A stretch of DNA of 64,000 bases from PALSA-610 sp038239145 (lineage in GTDB: Bacteria; Actinomycetota; Acidimicrobiia; IMCC26256; PALSA-610): contig JBBSFB010000017.1 of NCBI GenBank assembly GCA_038239145.1, forward strand, positions 10,524-74,523. Direction: 5' to 3'. Shown here in pieces: positions 50,697-59,617 of the stretch. How positions within the stretch are numbered: the first letter of the stretch is position 1; each line of letters starts with the position of its first letter. A program made the translations under genes and the position numbers. The notes beneath the pieces were generated by a model. It ran no database searches, was not told the DNA's origin, and worked only from the letters and a program-made list of their open reading frames with translations.

Positions 50697-51472
50697 GTCT
50701 GGTAACCGAGCTCGGACCGCGAACCCATCCCGCGTCGGCGGTCGCGATCGTCGACGTCTCGAAAGTGTTCGGGTCCGGTCGCGCCTCGGTCGCGGCACTC
50801 GATCACATCAGTCTCGACGTGGCGCCGGGCGAGTTCGTCTGCTTGCTCGGCGCCTCGGGTTGCGGCAAGAGCACGCTGCTCAACATCGTGGCCGGGCTCG
50901 ACCAGCCCACATCGGGGAAGGTGAGCGTCCAGGCCGAACGCACGGGTCTGATGTTCCAAGAGGCGGCCCTGTTCCCGTGGCTGACCGCCCGGGGCAACAT
51001 CGAGCTCGCACTGAAGCTCAACGGCGCGCCGAAGGACCGACGCCGGACCCGGACCGACGAGCTCCTCGCGATGGTGCACCTCGGCGACTTCGACAAGAAG
51101 CGTCCGCACGAGCTCTCGGGCGGCATGCGCCAGCGGGTCGCTCTGGCCCGGGCTCTCGCCCAGGACGCCGAGGTCCTGTTGATGGACGAACCGTTCGGCG
51201 CGCTCGACGCGATGACCCGCGACCGTCTGCACGACGAACTCGAGACGGTGTGGCGAGGAACCCACAAGACGGTGATCTTCGTGACCCACAACGTGCGCGA
51301 AGCCGTTCGCTTGGGAGATCGCGTCGTGTTGCTCGCGAGCCGTCCTGGACGCGTCGCCGAGATCTTCCCCGTCGACATTCCCCGGCCCCGACGCATCGAC
51401 TCCACCGAGGTTGCGACCCTCGCGGCGACGATCACCGATCGACTACGAAGCGAGGTCGCCGGTGGCCGTTGA
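50693..51472 (+). CDS. ABC transporter ATP-binding protein (SsuB-like)
   Basis: A 259-residue NBD with Walker A GASGCGKST, Q-loop LMFQEAALFPWL, signature LSGGMRQRVALARAL, Walker B VLLMDEPFGALD and the switch His in VTHN. The FPWLT and MDEPFGALDAMTR segments are typical of nitrate/sulfonate/taurine importers. It is coupled to the binding protein upstream and overlaps the original permease start by 10 bp. Confidence 0.92.
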   Translation: MSLVTELGPRTHPASAVAIVDVSKVFGSGRASVAALDHISLDVAPGEFVCLLGASGCGKSTLLNIVAGLDQPTSGKVSVQAERTGLMFQEAALFPWLTARGNIELALKLNGAPKDRRRTRTDELLAMVHLGDFDKKRPHELSGGMRQRVALARALAQDAEVLLMDEPFGALDAMTRDRLHDELETVWRGTHKTVIFVTHNVREAVRLGDRVVLLASRPGRVAEIFPVDIPRPRRIDSTEVATLAATITDRLRSEVAGGR

Positions 51473-51559
51473 CGTCGGGGAGGGCGTCCGCCTCACCGAG
51501 CTGATGTCGAAGCCGGCCGGCCGGCCGTCTGGCCGGCCGTCTGGCCGAAGCTCCTCGCG

Positions 51560-52300
51560 GTGGCGGTGTTCATCGCCGCCTGGCAGGTACTCGTGTGGTC
51601 GGGCTGGAAGCAGCAGTACATCATCCCGTCGCCCTTTACCGTGCTCCACCAGTTCCCGCACGACACGGGATCGTTGTGGAGAGCGGTACTCGTCACGATG
51701 CGCCGAGCCGCGATCGGATTTGTCGTCTCCATCGTCATCGGCGGGATCGTCGGCCTCGCGGTTGCGCGCGTCAAGGTCTTGCGCGCCGGCATCGGCTCGA
51801 TGATCACCGGCCTGCAGACCATGCCGTCGGTCGCGTGGGTACCCCTCGGGATCGTGTTGTTCCAGCTGAGCGAGCGCGCCATCTTGTTCGTCGTCATCCT
51901 CGGCGCGGCGCCGTCGATCGCGAACGGGATCATCGACGGCATCGACAACGTCCCGCCGCTCCTGATGCGCGCCGGTCGTGTGCTCGGAGCCCGGGGCTGG
52001 TCGGCGCTGCGCTACGTCACCATCCCGGCCGCGCTGCCGTCCGTCGTCAGTGGGCTCAAGCAGGGCTGGGCGTTCGCCTGGCGCAGCTTGATGGCCGGCG
52101 AGCTGATCGCCGGCTTTCCCGGTCACATCGGGATCGGCCAGGTGCTCAACAACACGGCGCAGAATGCCGACTTCGTCGGCGTCTACGAAGCGATGATCGT
52201 CATCTTCGTCATCGGTGTCGTGATCGACGCCGCGCTCTTCGGCACGGTCGTCCGTGGCATCCGCAGGCGGTACGGACTGATCGACGCCGCCACGACCTGA
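51560..52300 (+). CDS. ABC transporter permease (SsuC-like), 5' end frameshifted
   Basis: The intact part from GTG 51560 encodes 246 residues with five to six helices and the EAA-like loop (AGRVLGARGWSALRYVTIPAALP). The natural start is probably GTG 51463, which encodes MAVDVGEGVRLTEL and overlaps ssuB. One G seems lost at about 51503, after which the correct frame reads VEAGRPAVWP. A tandem 12-bp duplication (GGCCGGCCGTCT at 51519 and 51531) adds WPAV in frame. The first helix is therefore clipped unless an alternative start is used; function is uncertain. Confidence 0.8.
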   Translation: MAVFIAAWQVLVWSGWKQQYIIPSPFTVLHQFPHDTGSLWRAVLVTMRRAAIGFVVSIVIGGIVGLAVARVKVLRAGIGSMITGLQTMPSVAWVPLGIVLFQLSERAILFVVILGAAPSIANGIIDGIDNVPPLLMRAGRVLGARGWSALRYVTIPAALPSVVSGLKQGWAFAWRSLMAGELIAGFPGHIGIGQVLNNTAQNADFVGVYEAMIVIFVIGVVIDAALFGTVVRGIRRRYGLIDAATT

Positions 52301-52326
52301 TCGCAAAGACGTCGATCAGGCGCCCG

Positions 52327-52806
52327 TTACCGGTCGCGCTCTTCGACCTCGAACTTGTTGAACACGTCACCGACCTGCGTGGCCTGGGCCACGTCGATGC
52401 CTTCGACCACGTGGCCGAACAGGTTGTAGTTCGGCGTGAGCTTGCGGGTGCAGTCGTCGATGCAGATGAAGAACTGCGATCCGTTGGTGTCGGGACCGGC
52501 GTTCGCCATCGCGACCGAGCCGAGCGTGTACTCGCCCTTGACCGGTTCGTCGGCGAACTTGTAGCCGGGCCCGCCGCGCCCGCTCCCCTCGGGGCAACCG
52601 CCCTGGACGACGAACTCCGGGACGACCCGGTGGAACGTGAGGTTGTCGTAGTAGCCCTGACGGGAGAGTCCGATGAAGTTGTTGACGGTGTTGGGCGCGA
52701 GCTGCGGGTCGAGATCCATCACGATGGCACCGCGATCCGTCGTGATCGTGACGCGGTAGATCTTCGACACGTCGGTCTGCGGTTCGGGCATCTTCTGTTT
52801 GGCCAC
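52327..52806 (-). CDS. cyclophilin-type peptidyl-prolyl cis-trans isomerase
   Basis: A 159-residue cytoplasmic cyclophilin that isomerises Xaa-Pro bonds. The core motifs FHRVVPEFVVQGG, SVAMANAGPDTNGSQFFI and LFGHVVEG are present. It lies 10 nt after the last ccm gene and is probably co-transcribed with the cytochrome c maturation operon. No signal peptide. Confidence 0.92.
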   Translation of the reverse strand: MAKQKMPEPQTDVSKIYRVTITTDRGAIVMDLDPQLAPNTVNNFIGLSRQGYYDNLTFHRVVPEFVVQGGCPEGSGRGGPGYKFADEPVKGEYTLGSVAMANAGPDTNGSQFFICIDDCTRKLTPNYNLFGHVVEGIDVAQATQVGDVFNKFEVEERDR

Positions 52807-52816
52807 GAAGGGCTCC

Positions 52817-53707
52817 TTACGGCTTGGTTGTGGGGGTGGTCGTCGGTGAAGGGCAGTGTCCGGCCTTCACCCCCGTGGCCAGGTCGGTTTGCACCTGGGC
52901 GCGGTACGGATGGTTCGCCGGCGCGAGGGAGAGGTAGCGCTCGAACGCGAGGGCGCCGGGGCACGGTTGCTTGTCGATCTGCGTCAGCAGCTCTCCCTGG
53001 AAAGCATACGAGTCAGGGTAGGACGGATCGATCGTGATCGCCTGCTGAAGGTTCTTGCGCGCGACGTCGATCAGCTGCTTCTGCGACGTCGCGTCGGTGT
53101 CGGCGTTGCTGACCAGCACCTCGAGGTACCCGGCGTAGGCGAGCGGCTCGGGCTGCCTCGGATCGACATTCGCAGCGACGAGATACTGCTGGATCGCCGC
53201 CGGCGCGGCTCCGGCCGTGAGGAGAACGCGCGCGTAGGCGATCTGGGCCTCGTAGCTCTTCGGCGCGCCAGCCGCGGCCGACTTGGCCGCGGCCAGCACG
53301 CGGTTGGGAGACGTGGAGGTCGTGGCGCCCGCGCCCGCGGCGGAATCACCCGTGATCTCGCCCCCGGCCCGGCGCTGACCGATCGTGTGCGCGAGCAGCA
53401 CGGCCGCGAGCACGGCAAACACGACGATGCCGCCGACGGCGAACACTCGCATCGACCGCGACGCGCTCGGTGCTCCGGGCGGGTCGCGCGTGACGCCGTC
53501 GGCGAGCGACTCGATGACGGCGGCGGCCCGGGCGGTGTAGTCGTCGTGCAGGACCCGATACGTGTCGGGATCGATGTTCCCGGCCACCAGCTCCCGATCG
53601 AGGTCGTCGAGCGAGCGGAGCAGGAAGTCGCGCTCGTGCTCGAGCTCTTCTTCGTGCTCGGGGTCCCGGGCCTTCGACGCCGACCGATTCGTGACGCGTT
53701 CGGTCAT
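52817..53707 (-). CDS. ccmI: CcmI-like TPR protein of cytochrome c maturation
   Basis: A 296-residue membrane protein. A cytoplasmic N-terminus resembles the CcmI start (FLLRSLDDLDRELVAGNIDPDTYRVLHDDY), one transmembrane helix lies at about 88-108, and TPR-like repeats run from about 145 to 275. CcmI holds apocytochrome for CcmF-CcmH in System I. Its start overlaps the ccmH stop, which supports the assignment. Confidence 0.78.
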   Translation of the reverse strand: MTERVTNRSASKARDPEHEEELEHERDFLLRSLDDLDRELVAGNIDPDTYRVLHDDYTARAAAVIESLADGVTRDPPGAPSASRSMRVFAVGGIVVFAVLAAVLLAHTIGQRRAGGEITGDSAAGAGATTSTSPNRVLAAAKSAAAGAPKSYEAQIAYARVLLTAGAAPAAIQQYLVAANVDPRQPEPLAYAGYLEVLVSNADTDATSQKQLIDVARKNLQQAITIDPSYPDSYAFQGELLTQIDKQPCPGALAFERYLSLAPANHPYRAQVQTDLATGVKAGHCPSPTTTPTTKP

Positions 53708-54183
53708 GCGAGACCCTCGGTGCCGTCACCGTGTACCCGCGCCTGACGGACCACTTCTTCGTCCTGTTCGGTCGCCGGGAGCCGGGGCGTACGACTCCAA
53801 CGGCGGACGGCCACGGTGATGCTCACAACGCCGAGGATGACGGCCAGGGCGGGCAGGCCCCACGCGACGATGCCGAGCCCGGAGTTCGAAGGCGTCTCGA
53901 GCACCTTCTCGCTGTAGAGCGCCACGTAGGCGTCGCGGATCTCGGCGTCGGATTGTCCCGCGGCGATACGACGGGGAATGTCGGCGCGCATCGCCGCCGA
54001 CTGCGATGAGTTGCTGTCGAAGACCGATTGCCCCTCACAGACCGGGCACGCGAGCTGGTGCTCCAGCCGTTCGGCTCGCGCCGCGGGCGAGGAATCGGGC
54101 TGCGAGCGCACGATGAGGACGACGACCCCTACTACGACGACCAGTCCGAGCGCGACCCACGGAAGGAGCTTGCGCGACTTCAT
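53704..54183 (-). CDS. ccmH: cytochrome c maturation protein CcmH
   Basis: A 159-residue thiol-disulfide oxidoreductase that reduces apocytochrome c. The family motif LACPVCEGQS holds C46 and C49. One helix before the domain (about 7-26) and one after it (about 104-125) place the motif outside the membrane. It starts 7 nt after ccmG. Confidence 0.92.
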   Translation of the reverse strand: MKSRKLLPWVALGLVVVVGVVVLIVRSQPDSSPAARAERLEHQLACPVCEGQSVFDSNSSQSAAMRADIPRRIAAGQSDAEIRDAYVALYSEKVLETPSNSGLGIVAWGLPALAVILGVVSITVAVRRWSRTPRLPATEQDEEVVRQARVHGDGTEGLA

Positions 54184-54190
54184 GCTCGCG

Positions 54191-54748
54191 TCACTTCTTG
54201 GACGCGGTGCACTCTTGGCCGGACTTCCCGGCCTGGAGCCAGACGTCGAGCTCGGCCTGCGTCGACGCGCCCAGGTTCCCGCACACCGCGACACCATCGG
54301 GCGCGATCACGTACGTCTCCGGTTGTCCGGTCGTACCGAAACTGAGCGACGCCCCACCATTGGGATCGACACCGACCGGCCACTTGATGCTCTCCCCCCG
54401 CACGTAGTCGCGCATCGTCGCGGCATCGTCGTCGATGATGATGCCGACCATCGCGAAATCGGCGTCGGATTTGTGCTCGTCGTAGAAGGCTTTCAAGGCG
54501 GGCGCCTCCTGCCGGCACGGCAGGCACCAGCTGTTGAAGAAGTTGACGACGTACGTCTTGTTCTTCAGGGACGCGGAGCTGATCGGTTTCCCGTCGAGAC
54601 CGTCGAGCTTGAACGCGGGAGCCTGTCCGTGCTCGAGCACAAGACGAGGGATCGACGGCTCCGAGCGGTGCTGTACCGCGAGCACGACCCCGAACGCGAC
54701 GCACACGACGCCGACCACGGCCGCGATCCAGCGGGCGCGGTGCCTCAT
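54191..54748 (-). CDS. ccmG: cytochrome c maturation thioredoxin CcmG/DsbE-like
   Basis: A 185-residue membrane-anchored thioredoxin-fold protein. One N-terminal helix (about 8-26) is followed by the Trx domain with WCLPC (C75, C78). It keeps the heme-binding cysteines of apocytochrome reduced. The ATG overlaps the ccmF stop (ATGA). Confidence 0.9.
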   Translation of the reverse strand: MRHRARWIAAVVGVVCVAFGVVLAVQHRSEPSIPRLVLEHGQAPAFKLDGLDGKPISSASLKNKTYVVNFFNSWCLPCRQEAPALKAFYDEHKSDADFAMVGIIIDDDAATMRDYVRGESIKWPVGVDPNGGASLSFGTTGQPETYVIAPDGVAVCGNLGASTQAELDVWLQAGKSGQECTASKK

Positions 54749-56784
54749 CACGGGCTCGTGCCCGCTTCGACGAGCGGCGTCGGTGCCGGCGCGGGCGCGG
54801 GCGCGGTGTCGTTGGCCGACGGCGTGATGACGACGCGTTCCAGCACGTCCCGCTTCCGGGGCGGCACGAGGGCGAGCGCGCACCCGAGCGCCATGATGAG
54901 TCCCCCGATCCAGAGGAACATCACCATCGTCCCGATCTGCACGCCGATCGTGACCCGGCCCGACGTCGGCGACGACACCAGCGTCAGGTAGACGTCGCGC
55001 CACGGAGTGGTGTGGATCGACGGCGTGCCGATCCCCTCGGCCGCGTTCGGGAACGTGGAGATCGCGGGCGCGAGGTCGCCGACGCCGCTGACGTGCACCC
55101 GCGCCTTCACCGTCGTCTTCTGGGCCGACACGTCGACCGTGCGACCGAGATACGTCACCGTGTATCCACGCACGCGCGCCGACTGGCCGGGCGACAGGTC
55201 GACCGTCTTCTTGGTGGTGTAACCACCGGTCGTGGCCAAGGCGATCGCGACGACCACGACCCCGACGTGTACGAGCAGACCGCCGTACAGTCGCGTGTTC
55301 GAACGAACGGTGCGCAACGCGGCGAGCGGCAACCGCTCCCGGTTCGCGCGCGTGCGGGCCCTGACCCCGACGACGACCGTCCGGCCGATACTCGTGAGAG
55401 CGAAAGCCCCGAGCGCGAACGCGCCCACATTCGCGACACCGTGCGCGCCGACAACCAGCGTGACGACGAGCGTGAGCGCGCCGGCCCACGCGGGGACCAG
55501 GAGTCGGTCCCGGAGCACCTGGCCGCTCGCGGCGCGCCACGGCAGGATCGGACCGACCGCCATGAGGAACAGGAGGGCGATGCCGATCGGTGCGCCGAGG
55601 CGGGTGAAGTATGGCTCGCCCACGGTGATCTGCTTGTCCTGCAGCGCCTCGACGAGAAGCGGGAACACCGTGCCCGTGAGCACCACGAGCGCGAACCCGG
55701 CGAACAACAGGTTGTTGAGCAGGAACGCGGCCTCGCGCGAGACCGGGGAGTCGATGCGTCCGGGCGATCTGAGCTTGTCGCCGCGCCACGCGATCAGCCC
55801 GACGCTCCCGAACACGCAGATGCCGAGGAACGTGAGCAGCCACGGCCCGATGCTCGACTGCGAGAAGGCGTGGACCGAACTGATCACGCCGGAGCGGGTC
55901 AGGAACGTGCCCAGAATCGTGAGACAGAACGTCGCCAGCACCAGCGAGAGGTTCCAGACACGCAGCATCCCGCGCCGCTCCTGGACCATCACGGAATGGA
56001 TGAACGCAGTCGCGGTGAGCCACGGCAGCAGCGACGCGTTCTCGACCGGGTCCCAGCCCCAGAAACCACCCCAGCCGAGCACCGAATAGCTCCACCAGGC
56101 GCCGAGCACGATGCCGACGGTGAGGAAACCCCACGACACGAGCGTGGTCCGGCGCACCGCCGCCAACCACCCCTCACCGAAACGACCGGTGACGAGAGCC
56201 GCGACCGCGAACGAGAACGGGATCGCGAAGCCGACGTAGCCGGCGTACAGGAACGGTGGATGGATCGCGACGAGCGGATGGTTCTGCAGCAACGGATTGG
56301 GCCCGGCGCCGTCGAGTGGGATCGTGCCCGGCTGAGCCTTGAACGGGTTCGCCGCGAAGAGCATCAGCGCGAAGAAGAAGAGCAACACGCCGTACTGCAC
56401 GAGCGTCGCCCACGCGACGAGCGGATCGTCGACCCGGTCGCGGAAGCGCCACGCCGTGACCGCGACGTAGACCGAGAGGATCAGTGCCCACAACAGGATC
56501 GATCCCTCGAGCGCGCTCCACGCGGCCGTGAACGTGTACAGGCCCGGCGTCGCACGGGCGACGTTGTCGGCGACGTACTTGATCGAGAAGTCGTGGCCGT
56601 ACAGCGCCGTCTCCATGACGACGAACGCCGCGATCGACGCCACGAGGATCACGACGATGTACCGACGGCCGATCTCGAGCGGCGTCCGGCGCCCGGTGGC
56701 GAGACCGAAAGCGAGCGTCCCGAGACCGAGAGCCGCGGCAACTGTCCCGATCGTGATCAGGCCGTACCCGAGTTGTGCTCTCAC
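54748..56784 (-). CDS. ccmF: heme lyase subunit CcmF
   Basis: A 678-residue polytopic protein that attaches heme to apocytochrome c. The tryptophan-rich heme-handling motif GWGGFWGWDPVENAS, HPPFLYAGYVGFAIPFSFA and about 13-15 hydrophobic helices identify CcmF. Conserved His residues flank the motif. GTG 56784 is the first start that opens the conserved LGYGLITIG helix. The Ala/Pro-rich tail (PAPAPAPTPLVEAG) is unusual. Confidence 0.93.
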   Translation of the reverse strand: MRAQLGYGLITIGTVAAALGLGTLAFGLATGRRTPLEIGRRYIVVILVASIAAFVVMETALYGHDFSIKYVADNVARATPGLYTFTAAWSALEGSILLWALILSVYVAVTAWRFRDRVDDPLVAWATLVQYGVLLFFFALMLFAANPFKAQPGTIPLDGAGPNPLLQNHPLVAIHPPFLYAGYVGFAIPFSFAVAALVTGRFGEGWLAAVRRTTLVSWGFLTVGIVLGAWWSYSVLGWGGFWGWDPVENASLLPWLTATAFIHSVMVQERRGMLRVWNLSLVLATFCLTILGTFLTRSGVISSVHAFSQSSIGPWLLTFLGICVFGSVGLIAWRGDKLRSPGRIDSPVSREAAFLLNNLLFAGFALVVLTGTVFPLLVEALQDKQITVGEPYFTRLGAPIGIALLFLMAVGPILPWRAASGQVLRDRLLVPAWAGALTLVVTLVVGAHGVANVGAFALGAFALTSIGRTVVVGVRARTRANRERLPLAALRTVRSNTRLYGGLLVHVGVVVVAIALATTGGYTTKKTVDLSPGQSARVRGYTVTYLGRTVDVSAQKTTVKARVHVSGVGDLAPAISTFPNAAEGIGTPSIHTTPWRDVYLTLVSSPTSGRVTIGVQIGTMVMFLWIGGLIMALGCALALVPPRKRDVLERVVITPSANDTAPAPAPAPTPLVEAGTSP

Positions 56785-56794
56785 GCGTTCACGC

Positions 56795-57265
56795 TCAGGT
56801 CCCTCTGCCGAACGGGTCGGCCGGGCACTGGGTTGCGGTCTTCGGCGGCTTGTAGTCGGCGCCGTGCTTGATGAGCAGACGGGTCGAGTCGAAGGTGTTC
56901 GAGCCGGGCTCGCCCCAGTGACCTTCGGCCACCACCGGCGCACAGTCCTTGAACAGCTCGGGCTCGTCGCCGGTGTGATGGATGTGCACGGTGACCCCGC
57001 CCTCGGTGAGGTCGAAGTCGGCGCCGTCGGAACGCTGTTTGATGCTCGCCGGGAGCACGCCGCCACCGATGCGCATCGTACGCACGCCGTCGTGCGCTTC
57101 GTCGTGCACCGCCACCGAGACAGTCTTGAAGAACACGACGTTCTTCTGCATCAGCGTGATCATCCAGCCGACCGCGCCGAGGCACAGCACCGCCACGACG
57201 GCGTAGCGCACCCGGTGGCGTTTGCGGGGCGGGACGACGATCGGCGTGTTCGTCGGGTCAGTCAC
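56795..57265 (-). CDS. ccmE: periplasmic heme chaperone CcmE
   Basis: A 156-residue protein with one N-terminal anchor (about 20-38) and an OB-fold. The heme-binding motif is H134-x3-Y138 (LIKHGADYKPP), the classical HxxxY form rather than the CxxxY variant. GTG 57265 overlaps the end of ccmD. It receives heme from CcmC and passes it to CcmF. Confidence 0.9.
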   Translation of the reverse strand: MTDPTNTPIVVPPRKRHRVRYAVVAVLCLGAVGWMITLMQKNVVFFKTVSVAVHDEAHDGVRTMRIGGGVLPASIKQRSDGADFDLTEGGVTVHIHHTGDEPELFKDCAPVVAEGHWGEPGSNTFDSTRLLIKHGADYKPPKTATQCPADPFGRGT

Positions 57266-57389
57266 GGGTCTCGTCGTGCAGGGTTCGCCGGAGTTGGCGC
57301 GACTTCTGCCGGATCCATACGAAGTAGCTGCCCAGCGCGACCGCGGTGATCGAGTACCCGGCGATCACGAAGCTCCAGTTGTGACTCAT
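57258..57389 (-). CDS. ccmD: CcmD, small heme-exporter subunit
   Basis: A 43-residue protein (MSHNWSFVIAGYSITAVALG, then SYFVWIRQKSRQLRRTLHDE) with one helix and a basic cytoplasmic tail, the standard shape of CcmD. It overlaps ccmC by ATGA and ccmE by 8 bp, exactly in the ccmC-D-E position. CcmD is needed to release holo-CcmE from CcmABC. Confidence 0.88.
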   Translation of the reverse strand: MSHNWSFVIAGYSITAVALGSYFVWIRQKSRQLRRTLHDETRD

Positions 57390-58108
57390 GCGGGAACGAC
57401 CTCCACGTTGTCGGCGCGTACGCGCTCCGCGATCGCGAGCTCGAGCTCACGCGCCTCACGACCTTCCTCGAGCTGCGCGAGCTGGAAGCGCTCGAGGACG
57501 AGGTAGGCGTACAGCAACGTGAACGCGACGACCGCTGCGATGAGCGTGAACGCCATCGTGCCGTCGATGAGCACCTTGTTCTGTTCGTTGAACACCGTGC
57601 CCTGTTGGTGCAACGTCTGCCACCACGTGACCGACAGGTAACTGATCGGTACGTCGGCGAAGGCAATCAGCGCCGCGATCGCGCTGCGCTTGCCCCGCTC
57701 TTCCGCGGTCGCGCCCGTGCGCCGCAATGCGAGATAGCCGAGGTACAAGAAGAAGAGGATCGCCGTGGTGGTGAGACGCGCGTCCCATTCCCACCACGTT
57801 CCCCACGTGGGCTTGCCCCAGAGAGAGCCGAGTACCAGCGTGAGCCCGGTGAACACGACGCCGACTTCGGCCGACGCGCCCGCGAGCAGGTCCCACGCGG
57901 TGTCGCGCGTGCGCGGGAACAGCCACAGCGCCGACGCCAGCGCGGTCACGCCGAAGGCGAGATACGCAACCCACGCAGTCGGCACGTGGAGATAGAGGAG
58001 CCGGACCGCGTCGAATCCCTGATTGGCGCGCGGCGGCGTGATCCAGAGCGCGAAGACCGCGGTGACGCCGAGCGCGACGACCGTGGTCGCGAGGAAGAGC
58101 CGCTTCAT
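57386..58108 (-). CDS. ccmC: heme exporter protein CcmC
   Basis: A 240-residue six-helix protein that loads heme onto CcmE. The tryptophan-rich motif GTWWEWDARLTT and conserved histidines (YLHVPTAW; WQTLHQQG) are present. The C-terminus is extended by a charged helix (QLAQLEEGREARELELAIAE). The start overlaps ccmB by 4 bp. Confidence 0.93.
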   Translation of the reverse strand: MKRLFLATTVVALGVTAVFALWITPPRANQGFDAVRLLYLHVPTAWVAYLAFGVTALASALWLFPRTRDTAWDLLAGASAEVGVVFTGLTLVLGSLWGKPTWGTWWEWDARLTTTAILFFLYLGYLALRRTGATAEERGKRSAIAALIAFADVPISYLSVTWWQTLHQQGTVFNEQNKVLIDGTMAFTLIAAVVAFTLLYAYLVLERFQLAQLEEGREARELELAIAERVRADNVEVVPA

Positions 58109-58779
58109 GCTTCCTCCAACAGCGGTCCGAACGCGACCGTCCCCGCAGTGACCGCCAGCACCGCGAACGCGACGAGCAGTTGCACCCAGGGCCACGCATC
58201 ACCGGGCGCGCCCTGAAGCGCGGCCTGGAACGAGCGGGTCGCGCCCAGCATCACCGGCATGACCGCCGGGAGCAGGAGCAGCGGTACCAGGGTCTCGCGG
58301 GCGCGCAATCCTCCGGCCAGCACGCCGTAAACCGTACCGGTGGCGGCCAGTCCGAGGGTCGCGGCAACGGCTGCGCACACGAGGATCACGACCCCGTGGA
58401 TCGAGACGTCGTACAGCACGACCACCGCCGCACCGACGATCGCCTCGAGCAGGAACATCTCGACCGCGACCGCAGCCGCCTTGCCCAAAAAGATCGATCC
58501 CCCGTCGAGCCCCGAGAGGCGCAGCCCGTCGCGCGCTCGATTGGCCTCTTCGATCGAGAACGACCGGCCCACTGCGAGGAGCACCGCGAGCAGTACCGCC
58601 GCCCAGAACAGCCCGGGCGCGGCCTGGCGCAGCAGCGTGGGATCGGAATCGAGCGCGAATGCGAACAACACCACCACGATCGCACCGAACGGGACGATCT
58701 GTTGCAACGCAACGCGCGAACGGCGCTCGATGCGCAGATCCTTGCCCGCGACGAGCAGCGCGTCCCGGAAGAAGGTCAC
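58105..58779 (-). CDS. ccmB: heme exporter permease CcmB
   Basis: A 224-residue integral membrane protein with six hydrophobic helices and the typical N-terminus ALLVAGKDLRIERRSR. It pairs with CcmA in the CcmABCD release complex. Overlaps ccmA and ccmC by 4 bp each. Confidence 0.92.
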   Translation of the reverse strand: MTFFRDALLVAGKDLRIERRSRVALQQIVPFGAIVVVLFAFALDSDPTLLRQAAPGLFWAAVLLAVLLAVGRSFSIEEANRARDGLRLSGLDGGSIFLGKAAAVAVEMFLLEAIVGAAVVVLYDVSIHGVVILVCAAVAATLGLAATGTVYGVLAGGLRARETLVPLLLLPAVMPVMLGATRSFQAALQGAPGDAWPWVQLLVAFAVLAVTAGTVAFGPLLEEA

Positions 58780-59495
58780 GCGCGGGCCTCCGCTTGCGCG
58801 GCGACTGCGGCTGCCGCTGCGAGCTCCGCGGCGGAGGGCGCGGGCTCGGGAGCCGCAGGAGGGATCGGGTGGACCCGACCACCGACGACGCGCACCTCCC
58901 GAGTCGCGATCCGGCGGGCAAGGTCGAGCTCGTGGGATGCGAGGAGCACCGTGCGGTTCTCGGCCGGCGCGGCGCCCACGATCTCCTCCAACACGTCACG
59001 GCCGTGCTCGTCGAGCCCGGCGTGGGGCTCGTCGAGCAGAAGGAGCTGCGGTTTGCGGGCCAAGGCGTTCGCGAGCGACAGCCGGCGGCGCTGTCCCTGC
59101 GACAGCCGTCCGTGCGCAACGTCGGCGACCCGCTGCAGCCCGACCCGGGCCAGCGCGGCATCGGCATCCTCGACGGAGTGTCCGGTGGAGCGGGCGACGA
59201 AGCGCACGTTCTCGGCGACGGTCAGGTCGTCGTAGCAGAACGTCTCGTGCCCGACCAGCGCGACCGCACGGCGCACCCGCCGGGGTTCCACTGCCAGATC
59301 GACTCCGAGCACTTCAGCTTCTCCCGCGCGTAGTGGCAACAGACCGGCGCAGAGGCGCAACAGCGTGGTCTTTCCCGCGCCGTTCGGGCCACTGAGCAAC
59401 ACCACCTCGCCGGTCTCGACCTCGAGATCGGCACCTGCGAGCGCGGGAAATCTTCCGAGCATGCAAACGGCCGACCGAAGGCGTACGCAGCGCAA
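58776..59495 (-). CDS. ccmA: heme exporter ATPase CcmA
   Basis: A 239-residue NBD with Walker A SGPNGAGKTTLLRLCAGLL, signature LSQGQRRRLSLANAL, Walker B LLLLDEPHAGLD and switch SHE. It powers release of heme-loaded CcmE. TTG 59495 is preferred because CGGAG lies upstream and the codons begin the usual first beta strand; ATG 59462 is an alternative. The Ala/Pro-rich C-terminal tail (about 205-239) is not part of the domain. First gene of the operon. Confidence 0.88.
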   Translation of the reverse strand: MRCVRLRSAVCMLGRFPALAGADLEVETGEVVLLSGPNGAGKTTLLRLCAGLLPLRAGEAEVLGVDLAVEPRRVRRAVALVGHETFCYDDLTVAENVRFVARSTGHSVEDADAALARVGLQRVADVAHGRLSQGQRRRLSLANALARKPQLLLLDEPHAGLDEHGRDVLEEIVGAAPAENRTVLLASHELDLARRIATREVRVVGGRVHPIPPAAPEPAPSAAELAAAAAVAAQAEARA

Positions 59496-59604
59496 CCAGA
59501 GCTCCGGGGACCGGGGGTGCGGTACGGCACCAAGCTTACGGACGGGCCGGCGAAGGCTGCGAACCGGGCCCGACCACCGCGCGCGGGCGCTGGAGCACAC
59601 CCGG

Positions 59605-59610
59605 TACAAT
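59605..59610 (+). promoter_or_regulatory. -10 element for a leaderless sortase transcript
   Basis: TACAAT lies 7 nt before GTG 59618, with no Shine-Dalgarno. It lies in the 122-bp divergent space between ccmA and the sortase gene. Confidence 0.5.
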
Positions 59611-59617
59611 TGCCGCC

